Shown here piece by piece: positions 26,940 to 36,145 of a stretch of 64,000 nucleotides of DNA. Location of the stretch: contig NZ_CP087164.1 in NCBI RefSeq assembly GCF_021172045.1, positions 868,001 through 932,000 of the forward strand, given 5' to 3'. Position 1 is the stretch's first letter. The number at the start of each line of letters is the position of its first letter. Both the position numbers and the translations under genes were made by a program. The DNA is from Capillimicrobium parvum (GTDB lineage: Bacteria > Actinomycetota > Thermoleophilia > Solirubrobacterales > Solirubrobacteraceae). The notes under the pieces are model-generated. The model searched no databases, had not been told where the DNA came from, and saw only the letters and a program-made list of their open reading frames with translations.

Positions 26940-28172
26940 ATGACCAGCGCCCAGACGTTCGTGATCATCGGCGCCGGCCTGGCCGGCGCCAAGGCCGCCG
27001 AGGCGTTGCGCGAGGAGGGCTTCGACGGGCGCGTCGTGTTGCTCGGCGCCGAGGACGAGCGCCCGTACGAGCGTCCGCCGCTGTCGAAGGAGTACCTGCG
27101 CGGCGAGGCTCAACGCGAGAAGATCTTCGTCCACCCGGAGGGCTTCTACGTCGAGCACGACGTCGAGCTGCGCACGTCCGCGGCGGTGCGCGGCATCGAC
27201 GCGGCCACCCGCGAGGTCGTGCTGGACGGCGACCAGCGGCTGCCCTACGACCGCGCGCTGCTGGCGACGGGCGCTCAGCCGCACCGGCTCAAGATCCCCG
27301 GCGCCGACCTCGACGAGGTCTACGAACTGCGCACGGTCGCCGACTGCGACCGGTTGCGTGAGCGGCTGTCGCAGGGCGGCCGGCTCGTCGTCATCGGTGC
27401 CGGATGGATCGGCGCCGAGGTGGCCGCCTCGGCCCGGACGCTGGGGCTGGACGTGACGGTCATCGACCCGGCGGCGGTGCCGCTGGAGCGCGTGCTCGGT
27501 ACGCAGGTCGGCGGGATCTACCGCGACATCCATGCCGATCACGGCGTCCGCCTGATGCTCGGGACCGGGGTGGAGGCGTTCGAGGGCTCCGATCGCGTCG
27601 AGCGCGTCCGCACGACCGACGGCCGCGTCGTCGACGCCGATCTCGTGGTCGTCGGCGTGGGGGTCGCTCCGCGGACGGAGCTGGCGCGGGCCGCCGGCGC
27701 CGCCGTCGACAACGGGGTGCTCGTGGACGATCGGCTGCGCACCAGCCTGCCCGACGTGTTCGCCGCGGGCGACATCGCCAACGCTCGGCATCCGCTGTTC
27801 GAGCGGCTGCGCGTCGAGCACTGGTCCAACGCCCTGCATCAGGGTCCCGCCGCGGCGCGCAACATGCTCGGCCTGGACCGGCCGTACGATCGGCTGCCCT
27901 ACTTCTTCTCCGACCAGTACGACGTCGGCATGGAGTACACCGGCTACGCCGCCGACTGGGACGAGATCGTCTTTCGCGGCGACCCGGCGACCCGCGAGTT
28001 CATCGTGTTCTGGCTGGCCGAGGGCCGGGTCCTGGCGGGCATGAACGTCAACGTGTGGGACGTCACCGAGCCCATCGGGGCCCTCATCCGCTCGCGCTCC
28101 GTCGTCGACGTGCGCCGGCTCGCCGACCCGGACGTTCCCCTCGCCGAGCTGGTCGACGGCGTCGCTGCCTGA
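26940..28172 (+). CDS. Ferredoxin/rubredoxin reductase-type FAD oxidoreductase
   Basis: The 410-residue protein passes electrons from NAD(P)H to a ferredoxin, usually for a P450 or Rieske dioxygenase. FAD motif VIIGAGLAGAKAAEALR lies at the N-terminus, RPPLSKEYL is typical of the rhodocoxin/putidaredoxin reductase group, the NAD-binding motif is VVIGAGWIGAEVAASA (about 150) and FAAGDIAN (about 275) is the second FAD contact. A C-terminal reductase domain ends the protein. Preceded by TTGGAG. The partner could be the ferredoxin at 21214. Confidence 0.88.
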   Translation: MTSAQTFVIIGAGLAGAKAAEALREEGFDGRVVLLGAEDERPYERPPLSKEYLRGEAQREKIFVHPEGFYVEHDVELRTSAAVRGIDAATREVVLDGDQRLPYDRALLATGAQPHRLKIPGADLDEVYELRTVADCDRLRERLSQGGRLVVIGAGWIGAEVAASARTLGLDVTVIDPAAVPLERVLGTQVGGIYRDIHADHGVRLMLGTGVEAFEGSDRVERVRTTDGRVVDADLVVVGVGVAPRTELARAAGAAVDNGVLVDDRLRTSLPDVFAAGDIANARHPLFERLRVEHWSNALHQGPAAARNMLGLDRPYDRLPYFFSDQYDVGMEYTGYAADWDEIVFRGDPATREFIVFWLAEGRVLAGMNVNVWDVTEPIGALIRSRSVVDVRRLADPDVPLAELVDGVAA

Positions 28173-28187
28173 GTCCGCGCGACGACC

Positions 28188-28562
28188 TCAGCGTTCTGCC
28201 TCGCGATTCGCCGGGAGCCCGAGCCGCAGGACCTCGGCGAGCACGACCGCATCGTTGTGCTCGGTGTCGCGGGCGGAGTAGACGAGCGTGACCGTGCCGT
28301 CCCGGGCCCGTCGTCGCAGCGCGCTCAGAAGCTGACGCCGGTCACGCAGCTCGTCGATGTACCGCCGGCGGAACTCCGCGAAGCGGGCGGGGTCGTGCCC
28401 GAACCACCGCCGGAGATCAGCCGTCGGGGCGAGCTCCGGCTCCCAGCGATCGAGCTTGGCCCGCTCGCGCGACACCCCTCGCGGCCACAGCCGGTCGATC
28501 AGCACGCGATAGCCGTCGGTCGCGGAGGGGTCGTCGTACACCCGCTTGACGCGGAGATCCAC
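28188..28562 (-). CDS. DUF488 family protein
   Basis: The 124-residue protein begins RVKRVYDDPSATDGYRVLIDRLWPRGVSRERAKLD and contains WFGHDPARFAEFRRRY, both hallmarks of DUF488 (YeaO-like). The family is widespread and functionally undefined. Start is GTG. It lies just downstream of and on the same strand as the peroxiredoxin, 15 bp away, suggesting co-transcription in an oxidative-stress unit. Confidence 0.85.
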   Translation of the reverse strand: MDLRVKRVYDDPSATDGYRVLIDRLWPRGVSRERAKLDRWEPELAPTADLRRWFGHDPARFAEFRRRYIDELRDRRQLLSALRRRARDGTVTLVYSARDTEHNDAVVLAEVLRLGLPANREAER

Positions 28563-28577
28563 GATGCGGCGTTCCCG

Positions 28578-29231
<654 letters not shown>

Positions 29232-29289
29232 GGTGGGGCTCCGATGGTTCGTCCGGATCTTCATGTGAAAGCTGATCCGGTTTCATTTG

Positions 29290-29304
29290 TATCGTCTCAC
29301 GATA
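29290..29304. promoter_or_regulatory. Inverted repeat between peroxiredoxin and MarR genes
   Basis: TATCGT-CTC-ACGATA, perfect 6+6 bp, overlaps TACAAA on the minus strand, a plausible -10 for the peroxiredoxin gene. Likely operator for the adjacent MarR protein. Confidence 0.45.
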
Positions 29305-29382
29305 TCGCCGGACGATGCAACCGGGATCTCGAAACGACACGGAGCAGCCCGATGAACTGCCAACGCATCAAGCATCGAGGGC

Positions 29383-29904
29383 GTGCTCGAGCGCGCCGAC
29401 GGCGAGCTGGTCGCGGCGATGGATGAGAGGCTTGCCGCCATGCCTCGCCCCGATGGTGATCACCCGGCGGTCGGCGCCGTCCCGCCGGCGGCCGTCGACG
29501 ACGCGGCGTACGAGCACCTCGCGTCGCTGCGCGCCGGGATCCGCCGCTACCTGGCGTGGGCCGAGCAGCGCGCCCGCGAGCAGGGGATGACCCCCGCGCA
29601 GGTCCAGCTCGCCCTCGCGATCCGCGCCTACGCCGACCCGGCCGGCCCGACGCTCACCGAGCTGGCCGACACGCTCCTGCTGCGCCACCACAGCGTGGTC
29701 GGACTCGTCGACCGCGCCGAGGGCGCGGGGCTCGTGCGGCGCGAGCGCGATGCCGAGTACGCCAGCCGGGTGCACGTCGTGCTCACCGCGGTGGGCGAGC
29801 GGCGGCTCGCCGCCCTGTCGGGCCTGCACCTCGAGTGGCTGGCCGAGCACGGCCCGCAGATCGGCGACGTGTGGCGCTCGTTCGGTCCCGGGATGGGGGT
29901 CTGA
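29383..29904 (+). CDS. MarR family transcriptional regulator
   Basis: The 173-residue protein has a winged helix: TPAQVQLALAIRAYADPAGPTLTELADTLLLRHHSVVGLVDRAEGAGLVRRERD, with the wing following in YASRVHVVLTAVGERRL. The extra N-terminal 35 residues are poorly conserved, so the start (GTG 29383, or ATG 29419) is uncertain. Divergence from the peroxiredoxin and the intervening palindrome suggest a redox- or hydroperoxide-responsive repressor; no obvious sensing Cys is present, so that is tentative. Confidence 0.82.
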   Translation: MLERADGELVAAMDERLAAMPRPDGDHPAVGAVPPAAVDDAAYEHLASLRAGIRRYLAWAEQRAREQGMTPAQVQLALAIRAYADPAGPTLTELADTLLLRHHSVVGLVDRAEGAGLVRRERDAEYASRVHVVLTAVGERRLAALSGLHLEWLAEHGPQIGDVWRSFGPGMGV

Positions 29905-29945
29905 CCCCATAGGCAGGGGCGTCCGCGCGGTCGAAGATCGGCAGC

Positions 29946-30233
29946 ATGCCGACGCTCCTCATCCGCTGCTCGCTGCACGCGTCCCTGTCGCACGAGGCGT
30001 TCGGCGACTGGGTGCGCGAGCGGCGTGACGAGCTGCTCGAGGCGTCGTGCGTCGAGGACCTCCGCGCCGCGCCGCTCGACGAGACGTCGTGGGTGCTGAG
30101 CCTCGACGTCGCGCAGACGTCGGACGCCGCCATGGCGGAGGTCGACATGCTCGTGGGCGATCTGCGGCTCCTCGGGCTCGAGCCGGCCGTGTACGCGCGG
30201 GGCGACGCCCGCGTCGGCGTCGGCCACGGCTGA
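29946..30233 (+). CDS. Hypothetical protein, 95 residues
   Basis: No family recognised. The product has two soluble alpha/beta-like halves: LLIRCSLHASLSHEAFGDWVRERRDELLEASCVEDL and WVLSLDVAQTSDAAMAEVDMLVGDLRLLGL, with coding-type GC bias in third positions. It follows the MarR gene by 41 bp on the same strand. Could be a small ferredoxin-fold protein; that is only an impression from the alternating pattern. Confidence 0.5.
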   Translation: MPTLLIRCSLHASLSHEAFGDWVRERRDELLEASCVEDLRAAPLDETSWVLSLDVAQTSDAAMAEVDMLVGDLRLLGLEPAVYARGDARVGVGHG

Positions 30234-30345
30234 TCGGGGCGCAGCGATCAGCTCGATGGCATGCGGACCGATCTGAGCGGCCTGCCGTTCGTGTCGAAGT
30301 CCGCGCGGGATCGGCCAGGTGTTCGAGAGCTGGGCTGGGACAGCA

Positions 30346-31464
30346 CTAGGCGGGGAGCAGTGCGTCGGGATCGGCGGCCTCGACGCCGACCGCGTCGGCG
30401 ACGGGGGCGTAGGTGACCTGTCCGGCGTAGACGTTGAGACCGGCGAGGAAGCCGGGGTCGTCGTGCAGCGCGGCCAGGCCGTGGTCGGCGAGACGGACCA
30501 GGTAGGGCATCGTGGCGTTCGTCAGCGCGTAGGTGCTGGTGATCGGCACCGCGCCGGGCATGTTGGCCACGCAATAGTGGGTGATCCCGTCGACCTCATA
30601 GGTCGGCTCGGAATGCGTCGTCGGCCGCGACGTCTCAAAACAGCCGCCCTGATCGATCGACACATCGACCAACACCGCGTTGCGCTTCATCAACCGCAAC
30701 TGATCGCGAGTGATCACCCGCGGCGCCCGGGCCCCATGGATCAGCACCGCCCCGATCACCAGATCGACCTCGGGCAGACGCTCCTCGATCTCCAACGTCG
30801 ACGCAAAACACGTCGAACACCGCCCATTCAAGAGCACCTCAAGCTCCCGCAACCGATCGATCGACCGGTCATACACATAGGTCTCCGCGCCCATCCCGAT
30901 CGCGATCTCCGCCGCGTTCTGACCCACCACCCCACCACCGATGACCATCACCTTCCCGGCCGCCACCCCCGGCACCCCACCCAACAACAACCCCCGCCCC
31001 CCCAACGGCTTCTCGAGCATGAACGCCCCCGCCTGCGTCGCGATCTTGCCCGCCACCTCACTCATCGGCGCCAACAACGGCAACCGCCCCCGCCCATCCT
31101 CCACCGTCTCATAGGCAATACACGTCGCCCCCGACCCCATCAACCCCCGCGTCAACCCCGCATCCGCCGCCAGATGCAAATACGTAAACACCGTCTGATC
31201 AGCCCGCAACATCGCCACCTCACCCGCCGACGGCTCCTTGACCTTCACAATCAGATCCGCCTGCGCAAACACCCCCGCCGCATCCCCCACCATCCGCGCA
31301 CCCTGCTCCACAAACGCACCATCCGCGATCGCCGACCCCACCCCCGCCCCCGCCTGCACCACCACCTCATGACCATGGCCGATCAGCTCTCGCACGCCGG
31401 CGGGGGTGGCCCCGACGCGGTACTCGTCGGTCTTGATCTCGCTGGGAACGCCGATGACGGTCAT
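30346..31464 (-). CDS. ald: Alanine dehydrogenase
   Basis: The 372-residue enzyme catalyses NAD-dependent L-alanine/pyruvate interconversion. Visible features: MTVIGVPSEIKTDEYRVGATP with the substrate Arg, KVKEP with the catalytic Lys, FTYLHLAAD with the catalytic His, the NAD motif VIGGGVVGQNAAEIAIGMGA and DVSIDQGGCFETSRPTTH. ATG 31464 is used. An Lrp-type gene is divergent, the usual arrangement for alanine-inducible ald. The middle (about 30590-31390) switches abruptly to G/T-ending codons (GTG, TTG, GAT, GGG) while both ends use C-ending codons like the neighbours. Confidence 0.95.
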   Translation of the reverse strand: MTVIGVPSEIKTDEYRVGATPAGVRELIGHGHEVVVQAGAGVGSAIADGAFVEQGARMVGDAAGVFAQADLIVKVKEPSAGEVAMLRADQTVFTYLHLAADAGLTRGLMGSGATCIAYETVEDGRGRLPLLAPMSEVAGKIATQAGAFMLEKPLGGRGLLLGGVPGVAAGKVMVIGGGVVGQNAAEIAIGMGAETYVYDRSIDRLRELEVLLNGRCSTCFASTLEIEERLPEVDLVIGAVLIHGARAPRVITRDQLRLMKRNAVLVDVSIDQGGCFETSRPTTHSEPTYEVDGITHYCVANMPGAVPITSTYALTNATMPYLVRLADHGLAALHDDPGFLAGLNVYAGQVTYAPVADAVGVEAADPDALLPA

Positions 31465-31518
31465 GGGCGCAGCGTCTCCGCGAATCGTGCCTTGTGTCAT
31501 CTTTCTTGGCGATCGCCT

Positions 31519-31977
31519 GTGAAAGCGCTTGAGCTGGACGAGATCGACCGAGAGATCATCGGCGAGCTGGTCCGAAACGGACGTGCCACGTACACCTACC
31601 TCGGGCAGCTGACGGGTCTGACGCCGCATGCGGTCGCGCCGCGTGTGCGCCGGCTGGTGGAGGGCGGTGTCATCACGGGGTTCACGGCGACCGTCGACTT
31701 CAGTGCGCTCGGGCGCGGTCTGGAAGCCCTCGTCGATCTCCGGCTGAGCTCCACCGCCGACCCGGATGCGTTCGAGGCGCAGGCGGCTCAGCTGCCGTCG
31801 GTCCGCGAGCTCACGTTCCTCACCGGGCGCTTCGACTACCAGGTGCGCCTCTCGTGCGCTGACGCCGACGACCTGGACCACACCGTTCGCGCGTTGCGCC
31901 GGGCCGGAGCGACCGTGACCGAGACGCGCATCGTCATGCGCACGCGGATGCCGCGTCGCGGCGCCTCCGCCGCCTGA
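31519..31977 (+). CDS. Lrp/AsnC family regulator
   Basis: The 152-residue protein has the N-terminal HTH (LDEIDREIIGELVRNGRATYTYLGQLTGLTPHAVAPRVRRL) and a RAM/effector domain. It starts with GTG 54 bp from the ald start on the opposite strand; by analogy with actinobacterial AldR it likely activates or represses ald in response to alanine or another amino acid. No clear palindrome is seen in the short intergenic region. Confidence 0.9.
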   Translation: MKALELDEIDREIIGELVRNGRATYTYLGQLTGLTPHAVAPRVRRLVEGGVITGFTATVDFSALGRGLEALVDLRLSSTADPDAFEAQAAQLPSVRELTFLTGRFDYQVRLSCADADDLDHTVRALRRAGATVTETRIVMRTRMPRRGASAA

Positions 31978-32090
31978 GTCGCCGGCGCCGCCGCGCTCGA
32001 GAGGTCTCCCTCGCCGCCGATGACCGGCGGGATCGGCCGCGTGCGACAGACGGTTTCCTGCGCGACTCGCTCGTCATGTCGAGGATCGTC

Positions 32091-32120
32091 TTGACTTCGC
32101 CGCGATTGGTCGCTTATCGT
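32091..32120 (+). promoter_or_regulatory. Promoter of the ABC importer operon
   Basis: TTGACT at 32091-32096 with TTATCG or TATCGT 17-18 bases later. A CATAAT at 32131 is an alternative -10. The 253-bp region from 31978 to 32230 has no coding potential otherwise and ends in a GAGGAGAGGAAGGGG ribosome-binding stretch. Confidence 0.45.
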
Positions 32121-32230
32121 GTGATGAACGCATAATCAGCGTCAAAAACTTTTCTGCTCGCATCCGGTCCGGCGCTGACGCGTCGGCGCCGTAGGTCCGG
32201 GCAGGGACGAGGAGAGGAAGGGGTCAAACC

Positions 32231-33547
32231 ATGCGTAGACGGCTTGTCCGCCGACGGCGAATGGCCGTGATCGGGGGCATCGTCGCGCTCGCGGCGGTCT
32301 CCGCGGGATGCGGGAGCAGCGGCAGCGACACCACGGCGGGCAGCGCCGCGACCGCGGCGTCCACCGCGCCGTCCGGGACCACCACCACCGCAGCCACGAG
32401 CGGGAGCGGCAAGGCGGCCCTGGCATCGAATTGCGGGCCCATCTCGACCCAGGCCCCGGCCGACCCGGACGGGATGCTCGGAGCCTTCGACGCCGGCGTG
32501 AAGGAGCAGTTCGGCGGCTACCCCGAGACGGTCCACAAGAGCGTCTGGACGGACTGGAAGCCGAGCCATGCCGCGCCCTACAAGGTCGGCGTGCTCTGGG
32601 CTCAGCTGTCCAACCCCGTGCAGAGCGAAGGGTTCAAGCAGGCGCAGGCGGCCGCGAAGGCGGTTCCCGGTGTCGAGGAGGTCGTCCCGCTCGTCACCAG
32701 CTCGGGCAAGCTGACCGATCAGATCCAGCAGTACAACTCCCTGGTCCGCCAGAAGGTCGACGTGATCATCCTGCAGCCGCTGTCGCCCGGTGCGTTCGCG
32801 CAGCCGATCGCGGCGGCCGCAAAGGCCGGCATCCCGACCATCACGATCGCCGGCGGCGCGGTTGACTCCGCGAACGCGATCAACCTGAACCAGAACTTCT
32901 ACCGCGACTCCCAGGTGATGGCATCGCGTCTGGTCAACAACATGGGCGGGAAGGGCAACGTCCTCATCGTCCGCGGAGTGCCGGGCTTCTCCCAGGACAC
33001 GATCTCCGGCCGCGCCTACGAGGACATGCTCAAGAGCTGCAGTGACGTCACCGTCGCGGGCAAGGTCGTCGGGATGTACACCCCTTCGGTCGCCAAGGCC
33101 GAGGTGCTGAAGTTCCTCGCCACCCACCCCGGCAAGATCGACGGTGTCGCGCAGGCCGGCACGATGGCACCTGGGATCATCGAGGCCTTCGAGCAGGCCG
33201 GGCGGCCGGTGCCGCCGGTCATGGAGCCGCTCCCGGCCGGAGGCACGCTCGTCTACTGGAAGGACCATCTGCCCGACTACCACGGGCTGGCGGTCGGCTA
33301 TCCGCAGACGACGCCGATCATCCAGGACACCCTGGCGCGGATGTTCGACGGCAACGGGCCGAAGATCAGCGAGATCCTCATCCCCACCGTCGGCGTGGAC
33401 GACGGGAACCTCGATCAGTTCATCAAGCCGGGATGGACCGACAAGACCGAAGACGTCGCGGTCGTGCCGGATGCCCTGGTGCCGAAGTCGTCCTCCTTCG
33501 ATGCCTACTTCGCCAACGGCGATCAGGGCGTCGCGGCGGGGCAGTAG
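32231..33547 (+). CDS. ABC importer substrate-binding lipoprotein, RbsB-like
   Basis: The 438-residue protein has a Tat/Sec-like basic start and a lipobox AAVSAGC with the lipidated Cys at about 27, then a Ser/Thr/Ala linker. The Peripla_BP_4 core starts KVGVLWAQLSNPVQSEGFKQ and includes VDVIILQPLSPGAFAQPIAAAAKAG and the hinge region KIDGVAQAGTMAPGIIEAFEQ. It captures a small ligand outside the membrane for the transporter that follows; family members usually bind sugars, but the catabolic genes downstream suggest a hydantoin- or lactam-like ligand. Confidence 0.88.
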   Translation: MRRRLVRRRRMAVIGGIVALAAVSAGCGSSGSDTTAGSAATAASTAPSGTTTTAATSGSGKAALASNCGPISTQAPADPDGMLGAFDAGVKEQFGGYPETVHKSVWTDWKPSHAAPYKVGVLWAQLSNPVQSEGFKQAQAAAKAVPGVEEVVPLVTSSGKLTDQIQQYNSLVRQKVDVIILQPLSPGAFAQPIAAAAKAGIPTITIAGGAVDSANAINLNQNFYRDSQVMASRLVNNMGGKGNVLIVRGVPGFSQDTISGRAYEDMLKSCSDVTVAGKVVGMYTPSVAKAEVLKFLATHPGKIDGVAQAGTMAPGIIEAFEQAGRPVPPVMEPLPAGGTLVYWKDHLPDYHGLAVGYPQTTPIIQDTLARMFDGNGPKISEILIPTVGVDDGNLDQFIKPGWTDKTEDVAVVPDALVPKSSSFDAYFANGDQGVAAGQ

Positions 33548-33630
33548 CGGAGGCGACGAGGCATGACGAGCCACCCCGGTCGCGGGACGGTCTGCGACCG
33601 GGGACTCCGCCTCATCGACGCCGTACGCCG

Positions 33631-35190
33631 ATGATCACCAGCTCCACCGAGACGACGCAGTCGACCGGCGCAGCCGCCCCCGCGGTCCTTGACGCCCGCG
33701 GCGTGGTCAAGGCGTTCGGCGCCACCCAGGCGATCGCCGAGGCGACCATCGCCGTCGCCCCCGGCGAGGTGCACGCGCTCGTGGGCGAGAACGGCTCGGG
33801 CAAGAGCACCCTGGTCAAGATCCTCACGGGCGTGCATCCGCCCGATGCCGGCACCGTCGTCGTCGACGGCACGACGCTGGATCGGGTTCCGGGTCCCCGC
33901 GGCGCATCCCGGCACGGGATCGTGACCGCGTTCCAGGAGGTCCTCGTCGTGCCGGCGCAGACGGTCGGCGAGAACCTCTGGCTGGGCGTCGACGGGATCC
34001 TGCGCCATCGCGTGGGTCGCGAGCAGAAGCGGCGTCGGGGGGCGGCGATCCTGGCGGAGCTCCTGGTCGAGCCGCCGCCGCTGGACCGCCCGGTCGAGGA
34101 GCTGTCGCTCAGCGTCCGGCAGGCGTGTTGCGTGGCCCGCGCGCTCCTGCGCGACCCGAAGGTCCTGATCCTCGACGAGGCGACCTCGGCGCTGGACATC
34201 GCGACCCGAGACCGGCTGTTCGACGTCATTCGCCGCCGTTGCTCGGCGGGCTGCAGCGTGATCTTCATCTCGCACCGCATGGATGAGGTCGACGAGATCG
34301 CCGACCGCGTCACGGTGATGCGCGCCGGGCGCACGGTCGCCACGTTGGAGCGCGGGCAGGCCCGCACGGAGGATCTGGTCCGGCTCATGACCGGCTCCGG
34401 CCACCTCGTACCCGACGAGGTGACGCGGCGGTCGTCGGCCGGCGGCGCGGTCGTCCTTCGTGCGCGCGACGCGCGCCTGCGTGCGGGGGGTGCGCCGCTC
34501 GGCTTCACCCTTCGCGCCGGGGAGATCGTCGGGCTCGCCGGGCTGGATGGGCATGGCCAGGATCGGTTCCTGCGCGGACTTGGCGGGTTCGGCGTGGCAG
34601 GCGGCGAGATCCTGTCCGGGGATGCGCAGGCCGGCCGTCCGATCTCGACGGTGGCGGATGCCGCGGCGTGCGGCATCGCGTATCTGCCGCGCGAGCGCCG
34701 CGGTGAGGCGCTGTTCGAGTCGCTGTCGATCCTGCGGAACTTCGCGGTGGCCACGCTGCCCGCCGACCGCCGGGCCGGTCTGGTGGCGGACCGCCGCACG
34801 GTCCAGCGGTTCCTGCCCTTCGTCGAGCGTCTGGGCATCAAGCTCGGACGCGTCGAGGATCCGATCCGCTCCCTGAGCGGGGGCAACCAGCAGAAGGTGG
34901 TCCTGGCCCGTTGGCTGGCGGCCGGGCCGCGGATCCTGCTGCTCAACGATCCGACGCGCGGCATCGACCTCGGGGCCAAGCGCGACCTCTACGGCCTGCT
35001 GCGCGAGCTTGCCGACGACGGCATGGCCGTGGTCATGCTGTCGACGGAGGTCGACGAGCACGTTGAGCTGATGGATCGCGTCCTCGTGTTCCGCGAGCAT
35101 GAGCTGTCCGCCGAGCTGACGCGGGCTCAGCTGAGCCGTCAGACGCTCGTCTCGGCGTTCTTCCGGTCAGGGGCGACGGCGCATGCATGA
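33631..35190 (+). CDS. ABC importer ATPase, RbsA-like with two nucleotide domains
   Basis: The 519-residue protein carries two ATPase domains. Domain 1: Walker A GENGSGKST, Walker B LILDEATSALD, with a degenerate signature LSLSVRQ. Domain 2: degenerate Walker A region GLDGHGQDRFL, good signature LSGGNQQKVVLARWL and Walker B ILLLNDPTRGID. This asymmetry is usual for ribose-type transporters. ATG 33631 is used. It overlaps the first permease by 8 bases. Confidence 0.92.
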   Translation: MITSSTETTQSTGAAAPAVLDARGVVKAFGATQAIAEATIAVAPGEVHALVGENGSGKSTLVKILTGVHPPDAGTVVVDGTTLDRVPGPRGASRHGIVTAFQEVLVVPAQTVGENLWLGVDGILRHRVGREQKRRRGAAILAELLVEPPPLDRPVEELSLSVRQACCVARALLRDPKVLILDEATSALDIATRDRLFDVIRRRCSAGCSVIFISHRMDEVDEIADRVTVMRAGRTVATLERGQARTEDLVRLMTGSGHLVPDEVTRRSSAGGAVVLRARDARLRAGGAPLGFTLRAGEIVGLAGLDGHGQDRFLRGLGGFGVAGGEILSGDAQAGRPISTVADAAACGIAYLPRERRGEALFESLSILRNFAVATLPADRRAGLVADRRTVQRFLPFVERLGIKLGRVEDPIRSLSGGNQQKVVLARWLAAGPRILLLNDPTRGIDLGAKRDLYGLLRELADDGMAVVMLSTEVDEHVELMDRVLVFREHELSAELTRAQLSRQTLVSAFFRSGATAHA

Positions 35191-36145
35191 CGTTCTCGCC
35201 CTGGTGCGCAAGCACAGCTTCGTGCTCGCTCTCGCCCTGTCGCTCGCGCTGTTCGTCGGCAACGTCATCGCCGAGCCGAGCTTCGTCAGCTGGGACAACG
35301 TGCCCGATCAGCTGGCGACGTTCGCGCCGCTCGCGATCGCCGCCCTCGCGAGCATGCCGTCGATCCTCAGCGGCGGCGGAGGGATCGACATCTCGATCGG
35401 GCCGGCCATGAGCGTCGTGAACGTCGTGCTCGTCTTCTGGCTGTTCCCGCACGACGTCGCCGCTCCGCTGGCGATCGCGATCGTGCTCGCCATCTCCACG
35501 GCGATCGGGCTCGTCAACGGCTTTTTCGTCGGTGTCCTGCGCTATCCCCCGGTCGTCGCGACGCTGTGCATGTTCTTCGTCCTGCAGGGCGTCGCCCTGA
35601 AGATCGCGCCGACCGCCGGCCAGGCTCCGGGCAACTGGACCGAGCAGCTCGGACAGAGCGTCGGCCCGGTGCCGGGTGGGCTGATCCTCGTCGCCGCCGT
35701 GGTGCTGATCTGGCTCGCGCTGGCGGCGACCCCGTACGTGCGCGCGCTGTACTCGGTGGGCGGCAGCGACGCGGCGGCGTTTGCGTCGGGCGTGCCGGTG
35801 ACCGTGGTGCGGGCGCTCGCGTACGGCATCGGAGGCCTGTTCGCCGGGATCGGCGGGATCGCGCTCACGGCGCTGGTGCAGTCGGCGGACACCGCCCTGG
35901 CCACGGAGTACACGCTCCTGGCGCTCGCCGCGGTCTCGCTGGGCGGCACGCCGATCGGCGGTGGCCGCGGAGGGCTGATCGGCACGCTGCTCGGCGCGGC
36001 CGTGATCTACCTGCTGCAGACCTTCCTGTCCGCGGTGCACGTCTCGCCGAACTACACCTCGGTCGTCTATGGGGCGCTGCTGGTCGGCGCACTCGTGTTC
36101 GGGGCGCTGGTGACGAGCAAGCGGCGGTTCGGAGGAGCGACGTGA
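35183..36145 (+). CDS. ABC importer permease, RbsC-like (first)
   Basis: The 320-residue protein has about 9-10 membrane helices and the BPD_transp_2 layout, including GGGIDISIGPAMSVVNVV near residues 60-80 and LAAVSLGGTPIGGGRGGLIGTLLGA near 250-275, the conserved permease loop. It pairs with the second permease to form a heterodimeric channel. Start overlaps the ATPase gene; its stop overlaps the next start (GTGA). Confidence 0.9.
   Translation: MHDVLALVRKHSFVLALALSLALFVGNVIAEPSFVSWDNVPDQLATFAPLAIAALASMPSILSGGGGIDISIGPAMSVVNVVLVFWLFPHDVAAPLAIAIVLAISTAIGLVNGFFVGVLRYPPVVATLCMFFVLQGVALKIAPTAGQAPGNWTEQLGQSVGPVPGGLILVAAVVLIWLALAATPYVRALYSVGGSDAAAFASGVPVTVVRALAYGIGGLFAGIGGIALTALVQSADTALATEYTLLALAAVSLGGTPIGGGRGGLIGTLLGAAVIYLLQTFLSAVHVSPNYTSVVYGALLVGALVFGALVTSKRRFGGAT

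Noticed and set aside
29264-29264. Peroxiredoxin start at ATG 29264
   Set aside because: No Shine-Dalgarno sequence and the extra residues do not fit the family start; GTG 29231 has GGAG. Not excluded entirely.
33523-35100. Minus-strand frame of 525 codons under the ABC ATPase
   Set aside because: Antisense shadow of RbsA-like ATPase with intact Walker and signature motifs.
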